Positions 34,257-46,700 are shown, counted from the stretch's first letter. The stretch is 64,000 nt of DNA from Cichorium intybus (GCA_023525715.1 CM042012.1:38625189-38689188), one strand, 5' to 3'. The notes: generated by a model from the sequence alone, not told the origin. Numbers and translations are program-made.

Positions 34257-35531
34257 AAGGGATTGATGTAATTATTTTTGGATTTCTTTTAGTACATTTG
34301 TTTTGCATTTTTTTTTGGTTAGATGCATGATTAGGAAAGTTGTTTAGGAAAATAAGCCTCTTTAAGGCATTAGACAGTAATAATAAAATAGTTGTTTTTT
34401 GGTGTTGAATCGTTATTGTGAGATTTGAAATTAGAAGCAATCTGCTGAAATTACCGCGTCGCAGCACCATTATAGGACGCGACGCGGTCTTTTCCAATTT
34501 GACGATGATTTCAACTCTCGTAATTACCGCGACGCGCGTCCTTCAATCACGCGCCGCGGGCATCCGCAACACATACATTTCACTTGTTGTACATTGTCTT
34601 GTTTGTCATGTGTGCTTTTAATTTGTTTGTTGAGTTATGCATGAAATACCACATGAGAAGGAGTTGTCTCAGACAAGTGTGGGGTCACCGTGCCCCCTCC
34701 ACTTGTCTTGACCACCGGCGTGTTTACTGTAGCGCTACAACTCCAGAATACGAAATCAAGGATCCGTTTGTTCGTAATTAAACCTGTAATACTGAGCACC
34801 AACCGAGCAGTCTTCTGTCCAAAAAGGGGTAACTCTTTCTCCCTTGTTTTGAAATGATTCTTTGTACAACGGGGACGTTGTACGGTTTTAAGTGTGGGGT
34901 GTGGACGGTCGAAAGAGAAATTTTTTGAAATTTTTGCAGAAATGATCAATTTTTTTTGCAACTTTTTCAGAATTTTTAATAAATTGCAATTTTGAAATGA
35001 ATGATTTGTGATTGTGATAGCACTAGTATTTTTCAAGGAATACTATTTAGTTGTGATCATGCTATTAGTTAGTCAAATAAGTTGAGTTTGATGAGTTAGA
35101 AGATTGATCTGTTTTAGGATTGGAATTTAAGAAGGAAAAGTCAATCTGTGGCCTTTGTTGTTCGAGCCGGTAACTCTAAAATGGGTGGGACTTATGCACC
35201 TTACCACCTAAGATCGTCTGGTCTGGGATGGTATTTTTGAAAGCTCGTTACACGGACAACATCGAAAGTCATGGACAATTCCTTAATGGCCTTTAGAATC
35301 TGAATGAGTAAGTACACTTCATTGTGGACAAAAAATTTGTAATCAAGGGTTCTCTAGAAAGTCATGAATTCCAAAGAGCAATTCAATTATGTTTTTGCGA
35401 ACTATTCCATTCTAACTCAAAGAGCAATAAGCTTTGAAACTGAACACAGTCAAAAAATTGTTTGAGTCTTTATTATAATTTGTTAAAAACTCTCTTGCTT
35501 GGGGACAAGCAAGGCACAAGTGTGGGGTGTT
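34257..35531 (+). other. Athila 3' non-coding region with repeated PPT-like motifs
   Basis: No ORF. AAGTGTGGGGT occurs at 34675-34685, 34890-34900 and 35518-35528. The last, directly before the LTR, is the functional polypurine tract position. Two pairs of CpG-rich inverted motifs lie at 34453-34489 and 34526-34560. Confidence 0.75.
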
Positions 35532-36643
35532 TGACAACGCCTAATGATATCAAGTATTTTAGGCGTTGTTGAGCCCTGTTCTTGATAAAATTATATCAGA
35601 TATGTCTGGGTATTCTCACTTTTTGTGCCAGGACTTGTTTGGAAGAAAAGAATGGAAACAGGGACTAAAAGCGTGCAAAAGGAAGAAGTTTGGAAAGGAA
35701 TGAAAAATCAAGGAAAGACGTACGCGCGTCGCGGGTTTCTCAACTGCGCGACGCGGACTTAAGGTGGTGGAACACATTCAAAGTCCGGAAAAACGGGATC
35801 TGATAAGTACGCACGCCGCGGATTCTTCATTTGCGCGGCGCGGTCACGGGAAATTTGCAACTATAAATAGAGGCATTTCCAGCCGAAAACCCTAGCAAAG
35901 ACCGGGTGTAAAATCGACCTTGAAGCTCTTTGACTCCAAGATTTTGTTTCAGCAACATCTCAATTGGTATTTTATGTTTTAGAATTTAATTTCCTTTTTA
36001 GTATCAAGTAATAATTGTAGCTAAGGTCTTTGGGAGTGACAACCACTGGCCTTGAGCACTTTAGGTTTCTGTTTTATGATATTTGGTTACTGTTTGGACA
36101 ATTGGATATTAGTTTTTGTTAATGAAAAGCATTTGGTTACAAGTAATATTGATATTTCGGTGTTTTTATGCTTGTGTTGGATTGTGGTTGATTGGATTGC
36201 ATTTGAATCGTGTTTTGACCTTGTTGGGACTGTTTACCCTTGTTGAAATCAGTAGCTAACTTGGTTAGGGTTTAGGCATTGAACTTTAGCTAGTAATTAT
36301 TCAAGTAGAACTTTAGTTATTGGCTAGTTTATGCTTTGCTTGGTTTTGCTTAGTTTGAATGCCTTTGATTGCTTCTGATTCAGAGATGTACTTCTGAATT
36401 CAGAAAGTGACTAGGTTCATTTGAACTTAGCTTTGCTTGGTTTGAGTTTGTTCGATCATTGTTTTGGTTGTGAGTGATTAGAAAGATAGAAACTGATTCC
36501 TCCGACTGTAGCGTGACACTACTAGTTGGTAATCTGTCATCTGGTTTAACTAGAAGCTCCTGTGGATCGACCCTGACTACCACTGTACTAGTGTGTGTTA
36601 GGTATTTTCTTATTTTTGACCGCACGACGACCTAGGCGTGTCA
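35532..36643 (+). repeat. Athila 3' LTR (1,112 bp)
   Basis: Same length as the 5' LTR. It has the better-preserved CpG motifs (gcgcgtcgcggg and gcgcgacgcgg at 35721-35757), where the 5' copy shows C-to-T/G-to-A changes consistent with decay of methylated CpG. Confidence 0.93.
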
Positions 36644-36988
36644 GAAACAACCAGCTATATCTGTATGTGTACCTTCAGTTACTGACCTCCATAGATCTTT
36701 GTCGAGTCCAATAAGGTAGTCCTTCATTCTACCAGCCCAGTAATCGTAGTAAGAGGTTACTAGAACCGGGGCCTTTGTTGCAGAACCAATGAGGTTTGCG
36801 TAATTAAGCATATTGGCATAAGTTGCTGTGGAATCAGTCATCTTGATGTATTTCAACTGGATCTTTTCAGCAAAAACAGGTAGTAGAGATTTGCAGCAAT
36901 TACGGAAGGCTAGATCTGAGAATCGATTTGGATCTAGAACTGAAGCAAAGAAATTCGAGCTCTATCAACAGGTTTTTGAGCTGACTTT

Positions 36989-36999
36989 CTCTGATACCA
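36989..36999 (-). other. Sirevirus primer binding site (tRNA-iMet type)
   Basis: TGGTATCAGAG on the minus strand starts two bases inside the 5' LTR border. It is the standard Copia PBS complementary to the 3' end of initiator tRNA-Met. It fixes the element's orientation as minus. Confidence 0.9.
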
Positions 37000-37001
37000 C
37001 T

Positions 37002-37503
37002 TGTTGGGTGTTGAAAATAATCAATAGATGGATGTAATCAAAGATATAATCAATAACGTAATCAATCACAATAATATGATATGAGTAAGATGAAAGAACA
37101 AAGTAGATTGAATAACTTGTGCCAAATGCTTGATTAGATAATAGGTTTTACAAATGTGTTTTCTATTTGGTGGACATACAAAAGATCGAAATCTCACTTG
37201 TAATCTCTCGTAAAATCACCCTTTTTACACGACATGGTATCACTGATATTTATACCGAATCAGTGATACCAATAGTACAACTTTATCAGAGAATATCCTA
37301 TCAGTGTACTAGCCAATAGGATAGAAGATTCATGCAACATGTATTGTACTATACGCGTGCACACAAAAGACAAGTTGACAGGCTGTGAAGTCTTCGGATC
37401 CTCCATGCGTAGCACTTCGGGGTCTTCCTTTGTTTATTCACTTCGGGGTTTCTGGCTTCAAGACTTCGGACATTGGTGCACTTCATCACAAATATTCTCA
37501 ACA
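37002..37503 (-). repeat. Sirevirus 5' LTR (502 bp)
   Basis: Partner of 10590-11109, with TG...CA ends. About ten substitutions and two indels distinguish the copies. Confidence 0.93.
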
Positions 37504-37508
37504 AATAC

Positions 37509-37824
37509 AAAAAAAGTAACAAACATTACAACATTATATGAAAAAAAACATACATTGCAACATTATACGCAAAAAAATCAACCAATATTCCAACATACGA
37601 GGCAAAAAAGGCAACAAAGTTTCCAACATACTACTTAAACAGACAATAAAGTTTCCAACATACTACTCAAAAAGACAACAAAGTTTCCAAAATATTACTC
37701 AAAAAATACAACAAAGTTTCCAAAATATTACTCAAAAAATGCAACAAAGTTTCCAACATACTATGCAAAAAAGGCAACAAAGTTTCCAACTACTCAAAAA
37801 AGCCAACAATGTCATCTCTACTTG
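37509..37824. repeat. Harbinger internal spacer with ~33-bp minisatellite (about 37560-37805)
   Basis: Belongs to the original Harbinger element, between transposase and ORF1. It holds about seven degenerate tandem copies of 'caacaaagtttccaacatactactcaaaaag', with units differing in the A-run length. There is no dyad or regular spacer, so it is not CRISPR-like. No gene. Confidence 0.75.
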
Positions 37825-40800
37825 TGTAACGCCCCAAATTTCTCAAATGTTTTTTAAATACAATAACATCAAAAGCGCAGTAGCTGTAAAATCTCATATT
37901 TCAAAAAGTGTGTTTCTTTACAAACAAAATTTTTCTCATGACCTCGTGTCATGCCTTAAATTTCCGGTCCCAACAAAACAGATAAGTTTAAAACAATATT
38001 TAAACGACATTTGGGGGTTACAAAACTCATATCATTACCATAGAGAAGCAACATGACATCTCAAGCTAATGTCCCGTAATTACTCAACTACATATCATAA
38101 CTATACCGCTTTTAATGGTAATTCTATCTTCCGGTCCTCTTTTCTATCTATGTCCCCATGAGATCTTCTAAGTCCTTTCTTTCTATCATCTGATGTCAGT
38201 CATTCTGTTCCTGAGTACATAGCATTTAAAACAAAAAATACGTAAGATAAATATGTCTCGTGAGATACATGAGTTTTAGACTCAAAACATTTAAAAACAT
38301 AATATTTATCGTTTCCAAATCCTTTGTAACCAAATCATATCATATTTCTTGCTGAAAACATTTAAAAGCATAATATATATCATTTTCAAAGCTTTTGATA
38401 ATAAACTGTCGTTATAAAAACTTTCTTTACTCACATTTGACTGGTATTCATTCGTGCTTGGATTTTTATACTTAGGGCCTTAATCACCTTTGGTGATACC
38501 CCAAGTCTATACTGAAATTGTATGAACGTAATCAAACCATCTCAGCATCGTATCACATGTTTTGACTGGTGTCTCCACATGTTTGATTTTTATACTAAGA
38601 TGGAAAGAACAAGATCAGTCCATCCTAGCATCATGTGTTTTAGGACATCTACTTCACGAAGGGGAAGGTACCACCCCAATAGACTCCTCTATATTCCGTT
38701 ACGGGAATATCATGGCCCGGGCAAAAATGGGTAACATACTAACTTGCATTGCTGCATTCATTCATATTTCAAATACCAGTCATAAAAAGAAAACATAATA
38801 TGATTTGACATCAAATTACTTGCTGAAATCACATTAAGGCTAGTGCCAAACCAATCTTTTCAAATTCCAATTCAATTTGATGTCCAATAACACTTTCCAA
38901 AACATGATAGGCTTAATGCCAAAACTTGCTTTCAAACCGTTATAACTTTGTGCCAAAATATACTTTCCAAATCACGTAGGCTTAAAGCCAAAACATTCTT
39001 TCATAAACTTTATAGGCTAAACGCCAAAACACTCTTTTAACTTATTAGGCTTGATGCCAAAACTTGTTTTTCAAAACATATCAGTAAACTTTCATAAGCA
39101 TGGCACGTATGGTAAAACTTGCATATAGACTCACATTAAAAAGTCATATAAAACTTTATAAATACTTGCTAATTCAAGCTTTTAAAACCATTTGAAAGAT
39201 CATTACTCATACAACATTTAGCATAAGATTTAATATAAAACATTTAATATTTAAAACTTGTTGCTATGTACCTAGTAAAAATCCTCATGTACTCACCTCG
39301 GTAGCTAGGTATGTCTAGCTACAAAAATCCACTAGCTCTTGACTCTACTTGCTTCCAACATCTTTTAACCTCTATTAATTTAATAAGAGGTTAGTACATA
39401 CTATAAAACTAAACACATAACATGTGTTAAATAATATATGAACTACTTGTAACATCCTCTAATTCCAATCCAATCATTAAGTATGATTCTTAAAGCATTT
39501 TAGCCATTTTGGACATTTTTACCCCTCCCCTTTTTGTCCCAATTTGGCAAATTATGTATTTCTTGGGTTTAACATGTAATTTAAATAATTTTATAAGTCT
39601 AACATACTTATAAAATACCATTAATTGCTTAGATGTCATAACATCCGTCATTTTCCTCTTTTATACAATTTTTAATAAATCCCGACCAATAAAGTTTCTA
39701 TAAATAGAAGTTCTTGTAAAACACGCTACTACTTTATTTGCTTGGCTTCAATATATTCTCAATATTTCATAATAATCATTTCAATTCAATTCTACAATCC
39801 ATTTTTGTCATTCTTTGTAAAATACCAAAGTTTGTCCCAAAAAGGTGGAATCCACAATTCCATTCCAAAACCAACATATGTGATAAGCTTCTAAATCACA
39901 TTTATGAATCTTAATAACTTGCATAAACTTCTAAATCACATTTATTCCGCTGAACATCTTACAAGATTCAAAATTTACACTTTAATATATATGAAGCAAC
40001 ATAATTCAACTATCAATTTAATTAAAGTTCCATTTGATGATCAAACTTGACCTAAACAAAAAATTCATCCTGTTAATCGTCTTTTCAATTGTTTCCAAAG
40101 TAACAATTTCCAATTAGGTATGTTCAAACCTTCTATCAAGCAACCTTTATATTTCTAGCATCAAAACACTTGCATTTATCCAAATCTTTATTGCTTCTAG
40201 CATAATCCATGTTAAGTACCAACTCAATATAATCCCTTGTTGATTTTATGCTTCAAATTTCAATCATAATTATCAACGTTCCATCATAACAAAGAAATTA
40301 CCCATAAACATAGGATGTTCTTCATGTCTACACTTGACAATTGGTGCCTAAATGCTCAACACAATGTGTGCTTTAGTTCTATAATTTCAATTCCAACATT
40401 AAGACAAGAATTTCTAATCAATTTCATGCTTAAACATCTTAGGGTTTGAAAAATCAAGTGATTACCTCAATGTTTCTGTCCATGTTCACCAAAATCTATG
40501 ATTTGAAGTTGCATAATCTAGAAATCGGACCAAATGGGTCCATTGCCGGCCACCACTGTAGCCACCGGCAGCCCACCGCCATCTACTTCTCTTTTCAGTC
40601 GCCGGAAGCAGCACCCCTACTGTCATTCCTGTCTTTCTGTCTCTTTTTTTCCACCATAATCACGGACCACAAGGACTAAGGCAGTCGTCTCCACCACTGT
40701 CGCAGCCTCCGGCGACCTTAGAAGAACCGACCGGTGCTGCTGCCTCCGCCAAGTCTGTCTCCGATCTCATATGCCTGCATCTATGACCCTCTTGTCTTCT

Positions 40801-41330
40801 CCATTCTCATATTCATTGAATCGCACATATGTGTGAGTGTTTGCGTATCTCTGATTCTCGATTCCCATTTCACTTCTCCTTTTATCTTCTGATTTGACGA
40901 ACACGAATCCCACATAAGTCAACTAAGAGAAACTGGGGTACCCATAGGAACGAATCGCGACCCTAGTTTCAACCGGATCTTAATTTGGGGAGTAACTTGT
41001 AACACCCGGCTTTTAAAACAAAAACACCCCTGAAAAATTTTTCATTTTAAACAAAGGTTTCATTACATAAAACCATAACAAAGGGGTATATTTTAGTAAA
41101 AACGGGTACAAGCGTATCAAGGAGAGTATAAAATACCGAAGTCTCATTTGAAGCCGGGCTGCTACTGACAGCATCTAAGAATCCTACTTCACGAGTCCCG
41201 GACTCCATCTATTCCCCTATCAGGATCATGCTAACCTGCAGGGACATTTAACAAACGGTATGAGCTACAAAGCTCAGTGAGTAACCAAATCTGCAAATAA
41301 CATGTATCAAAATACAATCATATAACTGTC

Positions 41331-41691
41331 TGGATTTCGAATCCAAACTCCTAGCCTTACTGGCTGACCATGTATACTCCAGGATTTTACATCCTATTCT
41401 GTAGCCCTACAGGCTGAATCATAGTGACTTGTAATTAACAAGCCACCTTAGTTATTTGCATCTATAATCATTTCTAACCATTTCTGTCCCATATTTCTTA
41501 GTCACAATGGACTGCATCATATATCATGGCTAAATAAGCCGCACCCTGTGTCATAGCTATATAAGCTGCACCAAAACATTATCAGTATATAATTCATAGC
41601 CCGCAGGCCGCACCAGCTGGGTTTAATAACCCGATATCATAGCCAAAAGGCCGCACCATGTACCTGTAACAAAATCATAGCCATATAGGCT
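41331..41691. repeat. Array of micro-palindromes with 5-nt spacers
   Basis: Clear members (arm-spacer-arm): TGGAT-TTCGA-ATCCA at 41331, AGCC-TTACT-GGCT at 41353, GGAT-TTTAC-ATCC at 41382, AGCC-CTACA-GGCT at 41403, CTTGT-AATTA-ACAAG at 41428, GGCT-AAATA-AGCC at 41528, AGCT-ATATA-AGCT at 41555, AGCC-ATATA-GGCT at 41679. Looser ones lie at 41500, 41598, 41619 and 41641. The arms differ while complementarity is kept. Function unknown. Confidence 0.85.
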
Positions 41692-41699
41692 ACACCGGT

Positions 41700-42020
41700 T
41701 AGATATGGCTCACGGGTTAGCCCACTGTTGCCGGTGGCTCACGGGTTAGCCCGCTGTTGCCTAGACTCACGGGTTAGCCCGCTGTTGTCTATATAAGTTT
41801 GGCTCATCAAAGTAAACCATGGCTCACGGGTTAGCCCGCTGTTGCCTAGACTCACGGCTGATTCCGGTCTTGTCTATATAAGTTTTATTGACTCACGGCT
41901 GGTTCCGGTCTTGTCATTTTATTTTATTGACTCACGGCTGGTTCCGGTCTTGTCATATTAGTGTATATATATATGTGTATTGACTCACAGCTCCGTTCTT
42001 GTCATCGCAATGACTCACGG
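41700..42020. repeat. Tandem degenerate repeat ('ggctcacgggttagcccgctgttg' family)
   Basis: About nine units in two subtypes: one 'ctcacgggttagcccgctgttgcc', the other 'gactcacggctggttccggtcttgtc'. They are spaced 30-60 bp apart in the solo LTR. Non-coding. Confidence 0.8.
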
Positions 42021-43423
42021 CTTATCTGATATTGTCTTTTACATATATTTTTACACTTGTCATTTTCGTCCCTCGAAGCCGTTTCAACCTGTAACAATTC
42101 AATCATCATATATCACATATGATATCAGTGAGATTACTCACCTGGATGCTAGCTGCGTTTAAATTTCGGTTGTTTCTTGCCTTTGCGTGCACCACAACCA
42201 TTTTGTCCCATACCTATTTATCCATTTATATACCAAATGATAATAGGTTAATAATCATCTACATTGACTCTAATACCCTAGAGTTCAATACAATATCGTT
42301 ATAAATAATGCCTAGTTAATAAACTTTCCGTTTACTAACTTTTTATGAATTTTACTATTCACCGAGGCATTCGGATCAGTCTACAGTGCCCCCGAGGGGT
42401 CGGAAACTCAATCTAAAAATTTTCCCAAACTTTTCAGACCATAACGAGCCTATGGTCCAAATTTGAGCTAAAACGGACAAGCCAAGCAAAAGTTAGCATT
42501 TTAAAGTCCCTGTCTGAGGGGCGCACCCCGCCAGGGGTTTGGGCGCACCGCGCCTGTCGCCTGCAGATGTCTCCTGTCCAGCCGCGATTTATGCACTGTA
42601 GCAAGCAGTTTTGGTCCATTAAGTCCTTAATCCGGTCCTTAATCGATTGGGGTTTGTTCTAGGACCAAAACCCTTGACTAATAACAAGTTTTAAACCATT
42701 ACAAACACCTTAATCACACCAATTCATGATTTAGGGTTCTTGAGCAACAATTTAATTTATCAACAATAGCAATCTACTTTGCTATTTTTACCATATGTTC
42801 TTACTACTTGAACATGTTTAAGCCCAGAAATCATATAAACATCATGGATTATGGCTGAAATCACAGATTTCCGTCCACTCCATGAAGACTCACCAAGAAC
42901 ACACAAGAGCTTGGCTAGAAATCAAGTTACTAACCTTAATTAGTTTAGGAATCATCAATTCCAAGCCTTGATTCCCATTTCCTTGCCTCAATTCCTTCAA
43001 GACTTGCTGAAATCGTGCTCCCCTTGCTCCTCCCGTTGCTGCACAATGGCTGGTCAAAGAAGAGAGTCAAACTCTCTATTTATACCTAAATTTCTTACAT
43101 TTTTGGTCCTTAAGTTCTATTTCTTGAACTTTGACCACAAAATCAAGTTTTATTACAATAAAACTTTCATTTCTTACATTTTTGCCACAACCAACAATAT
43201 TTTTCATATTTGGTCTTTCACATGGTCAAATGACCAAAATACCCTTTTTCGGTAAAACGACCCAAATTCAGTTTTTATAACATTTTAAGTCCAAAACTCA
43301 AAATATTATTTCAAACTAAATACTTTTCTGTCCAAAAGACCAATTTACCCTTCCAAGGTAAAATGACCATTTTACCCTTTTTATTATAATTATATAATAA
43401 AAATGTCTTGGCGTTACATAAAT

Positions 43424-43600
43424 TACACGGATGGTCCCTGTGGTTTAACAAAACTAACACTGAGCACCCAAATATTGGATTTACACTAGATGAGTCACTT
43501 AACTTTCCTTAAACGGACACATTGGTCCCTGTTAACGTTATCGTTATCTCTCAATCGTCAAACCCCCAACATGTGCCGTTCACGTGGGGGTAGATTAGTC
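43424..43600 (+). repeat. MULE left terminal inverted repeat (main part)
   Basis: It is the inverted partner of 49469-49649, with about 90% identity by eye, including 'ggatggtccctgtggttta', 'acacattggtccctgt' and 'ccccaacatgtgccgttca'. Left arm bases 1-8 lie at 40990-40997 beyond the solo LTR. Confidence 0.9.
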
Positions 43601-43758
43601 CTTTCCTTTAAGATCTTGTGCAAGTAATGATTTACCGCCATTAATGAGCGTCAACTCATCAACAACTTCAAATAACCTAAAGATACGCACGGCTTGAACA
43701 TTACACAGTCGCTTATCTGGGAAGCTGAAAGTGTTGAGCATTGAAGCAGTCGAACACA

Positions 43759-46700
43759 ATGTGGGTCATTCGAGAAAAAAACGAAGACGATTCTGCCTTT
43801 AATCAATACGGTAAGTTTCATTGTTTATGTTTGTAATGTTGAATGTTGATGTCTATCGGAACTAATAAACATTGACGTTACATTTTTCAGTCGGTAAGGA
43901 GAATCTCTTCACCATGGAGCTACAATATGGAGGATCGTTTCACATGCAACCGACTTTGGAATATTGTAATGGTAATGTTGCGTTCGTTGACAATGTAGAC
44001 GTCAGTCACTTGAACCAGGAAGTAATACTGTCCATACTTAGGGTTTTATGTGTGGATACACATGAACCACTGTTCGTCCATTTCGTTCTCCCAGGGATAA
44101 GCTTAGAAAAGGGCTTGATTCCCTTAGATTGTCCGGAGGATTACAAAATCGTAGCTAGGTTTGTGGTAATCGTAGGTCAGATTCAGTTCTTTGTCGAACA
44201 CGGAGCGTCATCGGTGAACAATCATGGTAGGTCTCCGATCCCTGACTATCTCGCCGAAGACAGGTTTCTTATATCCCCTGAACTACGAAAGAATCAAAAG
44301 TCACCGTCTTTAAAGGCGTCTTGTAGTAGGCAGTTGACGTTTAACCTCAACGAACCCTTACACGGGGAAGAAACCCCAGGTAATCTCAATCAACCATGCT
44401 TGGATATGGTGTTGTATAATCCAGCAACAACGGAAGGGGTACCCGCCCAGATGTTACCTTTGGACTCTCAACTTTGGGAAGTTCAAAACTTGTCTACTTT
44501 TCAAGCTGATGTTTACGACCCTGTATTTACCTTTAACCTAGAAGATACACAGTATCAATGGGAGATTAACACATATCCTAGTATGAATTTAGGATGTGGA
44601 GGAGAGGCATTATGTAATGAAACAATAACACAACCTATCGAGAACGTCCAACAAAGTAACGTCCATTTGACACAGTTCAGAGAAGTGGTTGCAGCTGCTT
44701 CAACTAGTGGCCCTGATGATGATATGGATGATCGAAGTAGTGTCCACCTTGAGGAAGAGGAAATGGTTGCTGATGAGGAAGTGGAGCAGTCCTTTATACA
44801 TACTGTCATGGATACCCCAATAGAAGAAGATGTTGAACAACTCAACCAACTAGAGGAGATGCTTGTACTAGATAACGAACAGTTTAAAAGCTACGATCCA
44901 GACAAGAGTGAGAGAGAAATTTTTTTGGAGCAAATGGAGAATAAAGTTGAATACTCAAATTGAAAATCCGATGTAATTGATTTTAAGGTTGGGGAATACT
45001 TTCCAGATAAGAATGTTGTTAAGGAAGCCTTACAAAATTTGTCTGTGTTCACTAACAGGCAACTGAGAATGGTCAAGAACGATGGGTTTAGAATTCGTGG
45101 CCGATGTTTAGGGGATGTGCCTGGTGGTCCCAATTTTGGAAGGAGGCCTTTTTTACAGATAGGTCGAAAAAAAATTAAAAACTCTGAAATTGATTGCCCT
45201 TGGACCTTGCACGTGTCCCAAACCAGTTACGATGACAGGTGGAGGGTGAAAACCTATTACCCGGTCCATACTTGTTTGACGAGTAGGGACATACAAGCGT
45301 GTACTCAAGGATATATCGCTAATAAAATTTTCCAACAACTCCAGACAAACCCTAACATACCCACGTCTGCACTAAGAGAGGAACTACACCGCACTTATAA
45401 ATTGAATTTGACGTTCATGAAAGTTTATCGAGCAAAGACCATCGCGAGAAATAGGATCAGGGGAGACTACGAAAGGCAGTACACAATGCTGAGAGACTAC
45501 GCAATGGAAGTCCAATTGAGGAATCCTGGGACGACCATAAAAATCGGTGTTGAATCGTGTCCAGTTTTCAGTGAACCGACGAGGACATTCAAACGCATCT
45601 ACAGCTGTCTAGGTGCTCTGAAGGAAGGTTTTAAATTAGGGCAAAGAGAGTTACTGGGTCTAGATGGAACCTTCTTGAAAGGCCCTTATCCAGGTCAGAT
45701 TTTAAGTGCTGTGGGGCTAGATTACAACAACGGCATATACCCAGTTGCATACGCCATTGTAGAGGCTGAAAACAAAGTATCGTGGTCATGGTTTTTAGAT
45801 TGCTTAGGTGAAGATCTGGATATTGGGCCTAATACAAACTTCACATTCATAAGTGATCGACAAAAGGTATGTGTTTAATTTTACATTTTTAATTTTGTTA
45901 GTGTATTTACTGTTACATAGTTATATTATTTTTGTTTTATTGTTCAAAATTAGAGGTTATGCCCAACACTTTCATCCTGCAACTGAGCATCGATATTGTG
46001 TTCGTCATATTCATGACAACATGAAACTGCATTAGAAAGGCAATCAGTTAAAGGATCTACTGTGCAAATGTGCCCGAGCTGCTACTAAGCCCCACTTCAA
46101 CGCTGCAATGGAAGAATTGAAAAAAGTTAATAACGAAGCCTTCCAGTGGTTAAACAAAATCCCACCCAAACATTGGAGTAAGAGTCATTTTTCAGGTAAA
46201 TTTGATTGAGTCAGAGTTACATACATACATTTGCATTTTATAGTAATTGTAAATTGTTCTGTAGGTCGTTGTCATTCAGATATTCTGCTGAATAATGTCT
46301 GTGAGGTTTTTAACTCGAAAATTGTGGATGGAAGAGACAAACCCATAATATCATGTTTGGAGTACATTCGTGAATACATAATGAAAAAGATTGTGACTGT
46401 CCAGAAAAGTATTGCAAAATGTGAGGGATTGTTAACCCCAACAGCCCAATCAATCATGGATAAAGTGAAGGAAGAGGCTGCAAAATGTAGGAGCATTTTT
46501 AATGGAAATGATAAGTATCAGGTGTCCACGGAATTTGGTGAGCAGTTTGTTGTTGATATGAAGATAAAAGAATGTACTTGTCGTCGATGGGAATTGACAG
46601 GAATACCATGTAAGCATGTTGTGGCTGCTTTATGGGACAAGGCGGCGTATGGGGAAAGAGTCCCACATCCAGAGGAGATGGTGCATCCATGTTACAGTTT

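Larger units (their letters stand above)
23402..36643 (+). mobile_element. Athila-type Ty3/Gypsy retrotransposon
   Basis: Two LTRs of exactly 1,112 bp (23402-24513 and 35532-36643) have TGACA...TGTCA ends and TSD gaaac (23397-23401 and 36644-36648). The PBS matches tRNA-Asp. The gene order is gag, protease, RT, RNase H, integrase, then a third ORF. The tRNA-Asp primer, the LDLGASVN protease box, FMDDF RT box and third ORF fit the Athila clade. By eye the LTRs differ at about 17 positions (~1.5%), mostly C/G to T/A. It is inserted in gag of the Sirevirus in the opposite orientation. Without the solo LTR it is about 11.5 kb. Confidence 0.93.
21813..36841 (-). pseudogene. Sirevirus gag, split by the Athila insertion (36841-36644 and 23401-21813)
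   Basis: ATG at 36841 starts MTDSTATYANMLNYANLIGS. Sixty-six codons later, at the TSD gaaac, the frame jumps across the Athila element and continues exactly in frame at 23401 (AGC then FVVPDGDEA) to TGA at 21813. The joined reading has a UBN2-type gag region (MWDNLELRFGG, YERLSNMIY, FLYSLRKEW), a basic stretch, and one CCHC zinc knuckle (CNYCHGKNHFAKDC). It forms the particle and binds RNA. The in-frame rejoining confirms the insertion point to the base. Only the two outer parts of this span are gag; 23402-36643 is the inserted element. Confidence 0.88.
10590..37503 (-). mobile_element. Sirevirus-type Ty1/Copia retrotransposon with env-like ORF
   Basis: LTRs lie at 10590-11109 and 37002-37503, with TG...CA ends and TSD aatac at 10585-10589 and 37504-37508. 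On the minus strand the order is 5' LTR, PBS (36989-36999, tRNA-iMet type), gag, protease, integrase, RT, RNase H, a ~2-kb linker, an env-like ORF, PPT, 3' LTR. Integrase before RT makes it Copia. The YVDDIIFGST RT box, large gag and third ORF with coiled coil point to the Sirevirus (SIRE/Maximus) lineage. An Athila element interrupts gag. Without it the element is about 13.7 kb. LTRs differ by ~10 substitutions plus two indels by eye (about 2%). Confidence 0.93.
40998..43418 (-). mobile_element. Solo LTR (2,421 bp), TSD taact/taaat, inside the MULE left TIR
   Basis: It begins TGTAACACCCGGC and ends TTGGCGTTACA. The five bases before it (taact) match the five after it (taaat) with one change. 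Removing the LTR and one copy restores GAGTAAATTACACGG, identical to the right TIR. Judged from the donor-like AGGTGAGTAA (minus strand, 42134-42143), its orientation is minus. It contains 41331-41691, a dense array of micro-palindromes with 5-nt spacers, and 41700-42020, tandem variants of 'gactcacgg...gtcttgtc'. Confidence 0.88.

Noticed and set aside
37560..37805. CRISPR-like repeat array
   Set aside because: Degenerate tandem minisatellite without constant repeats and unique spacers, in plant DNA.
37825..40999. A separate 3.2-kb solo LTR with TSD acttg at 40995-40999
   Set aside because: It would end in TA, not CA. The true partner terminus GTTGTCACA|acttg is at 50320, and 40990 is the MULE tip.
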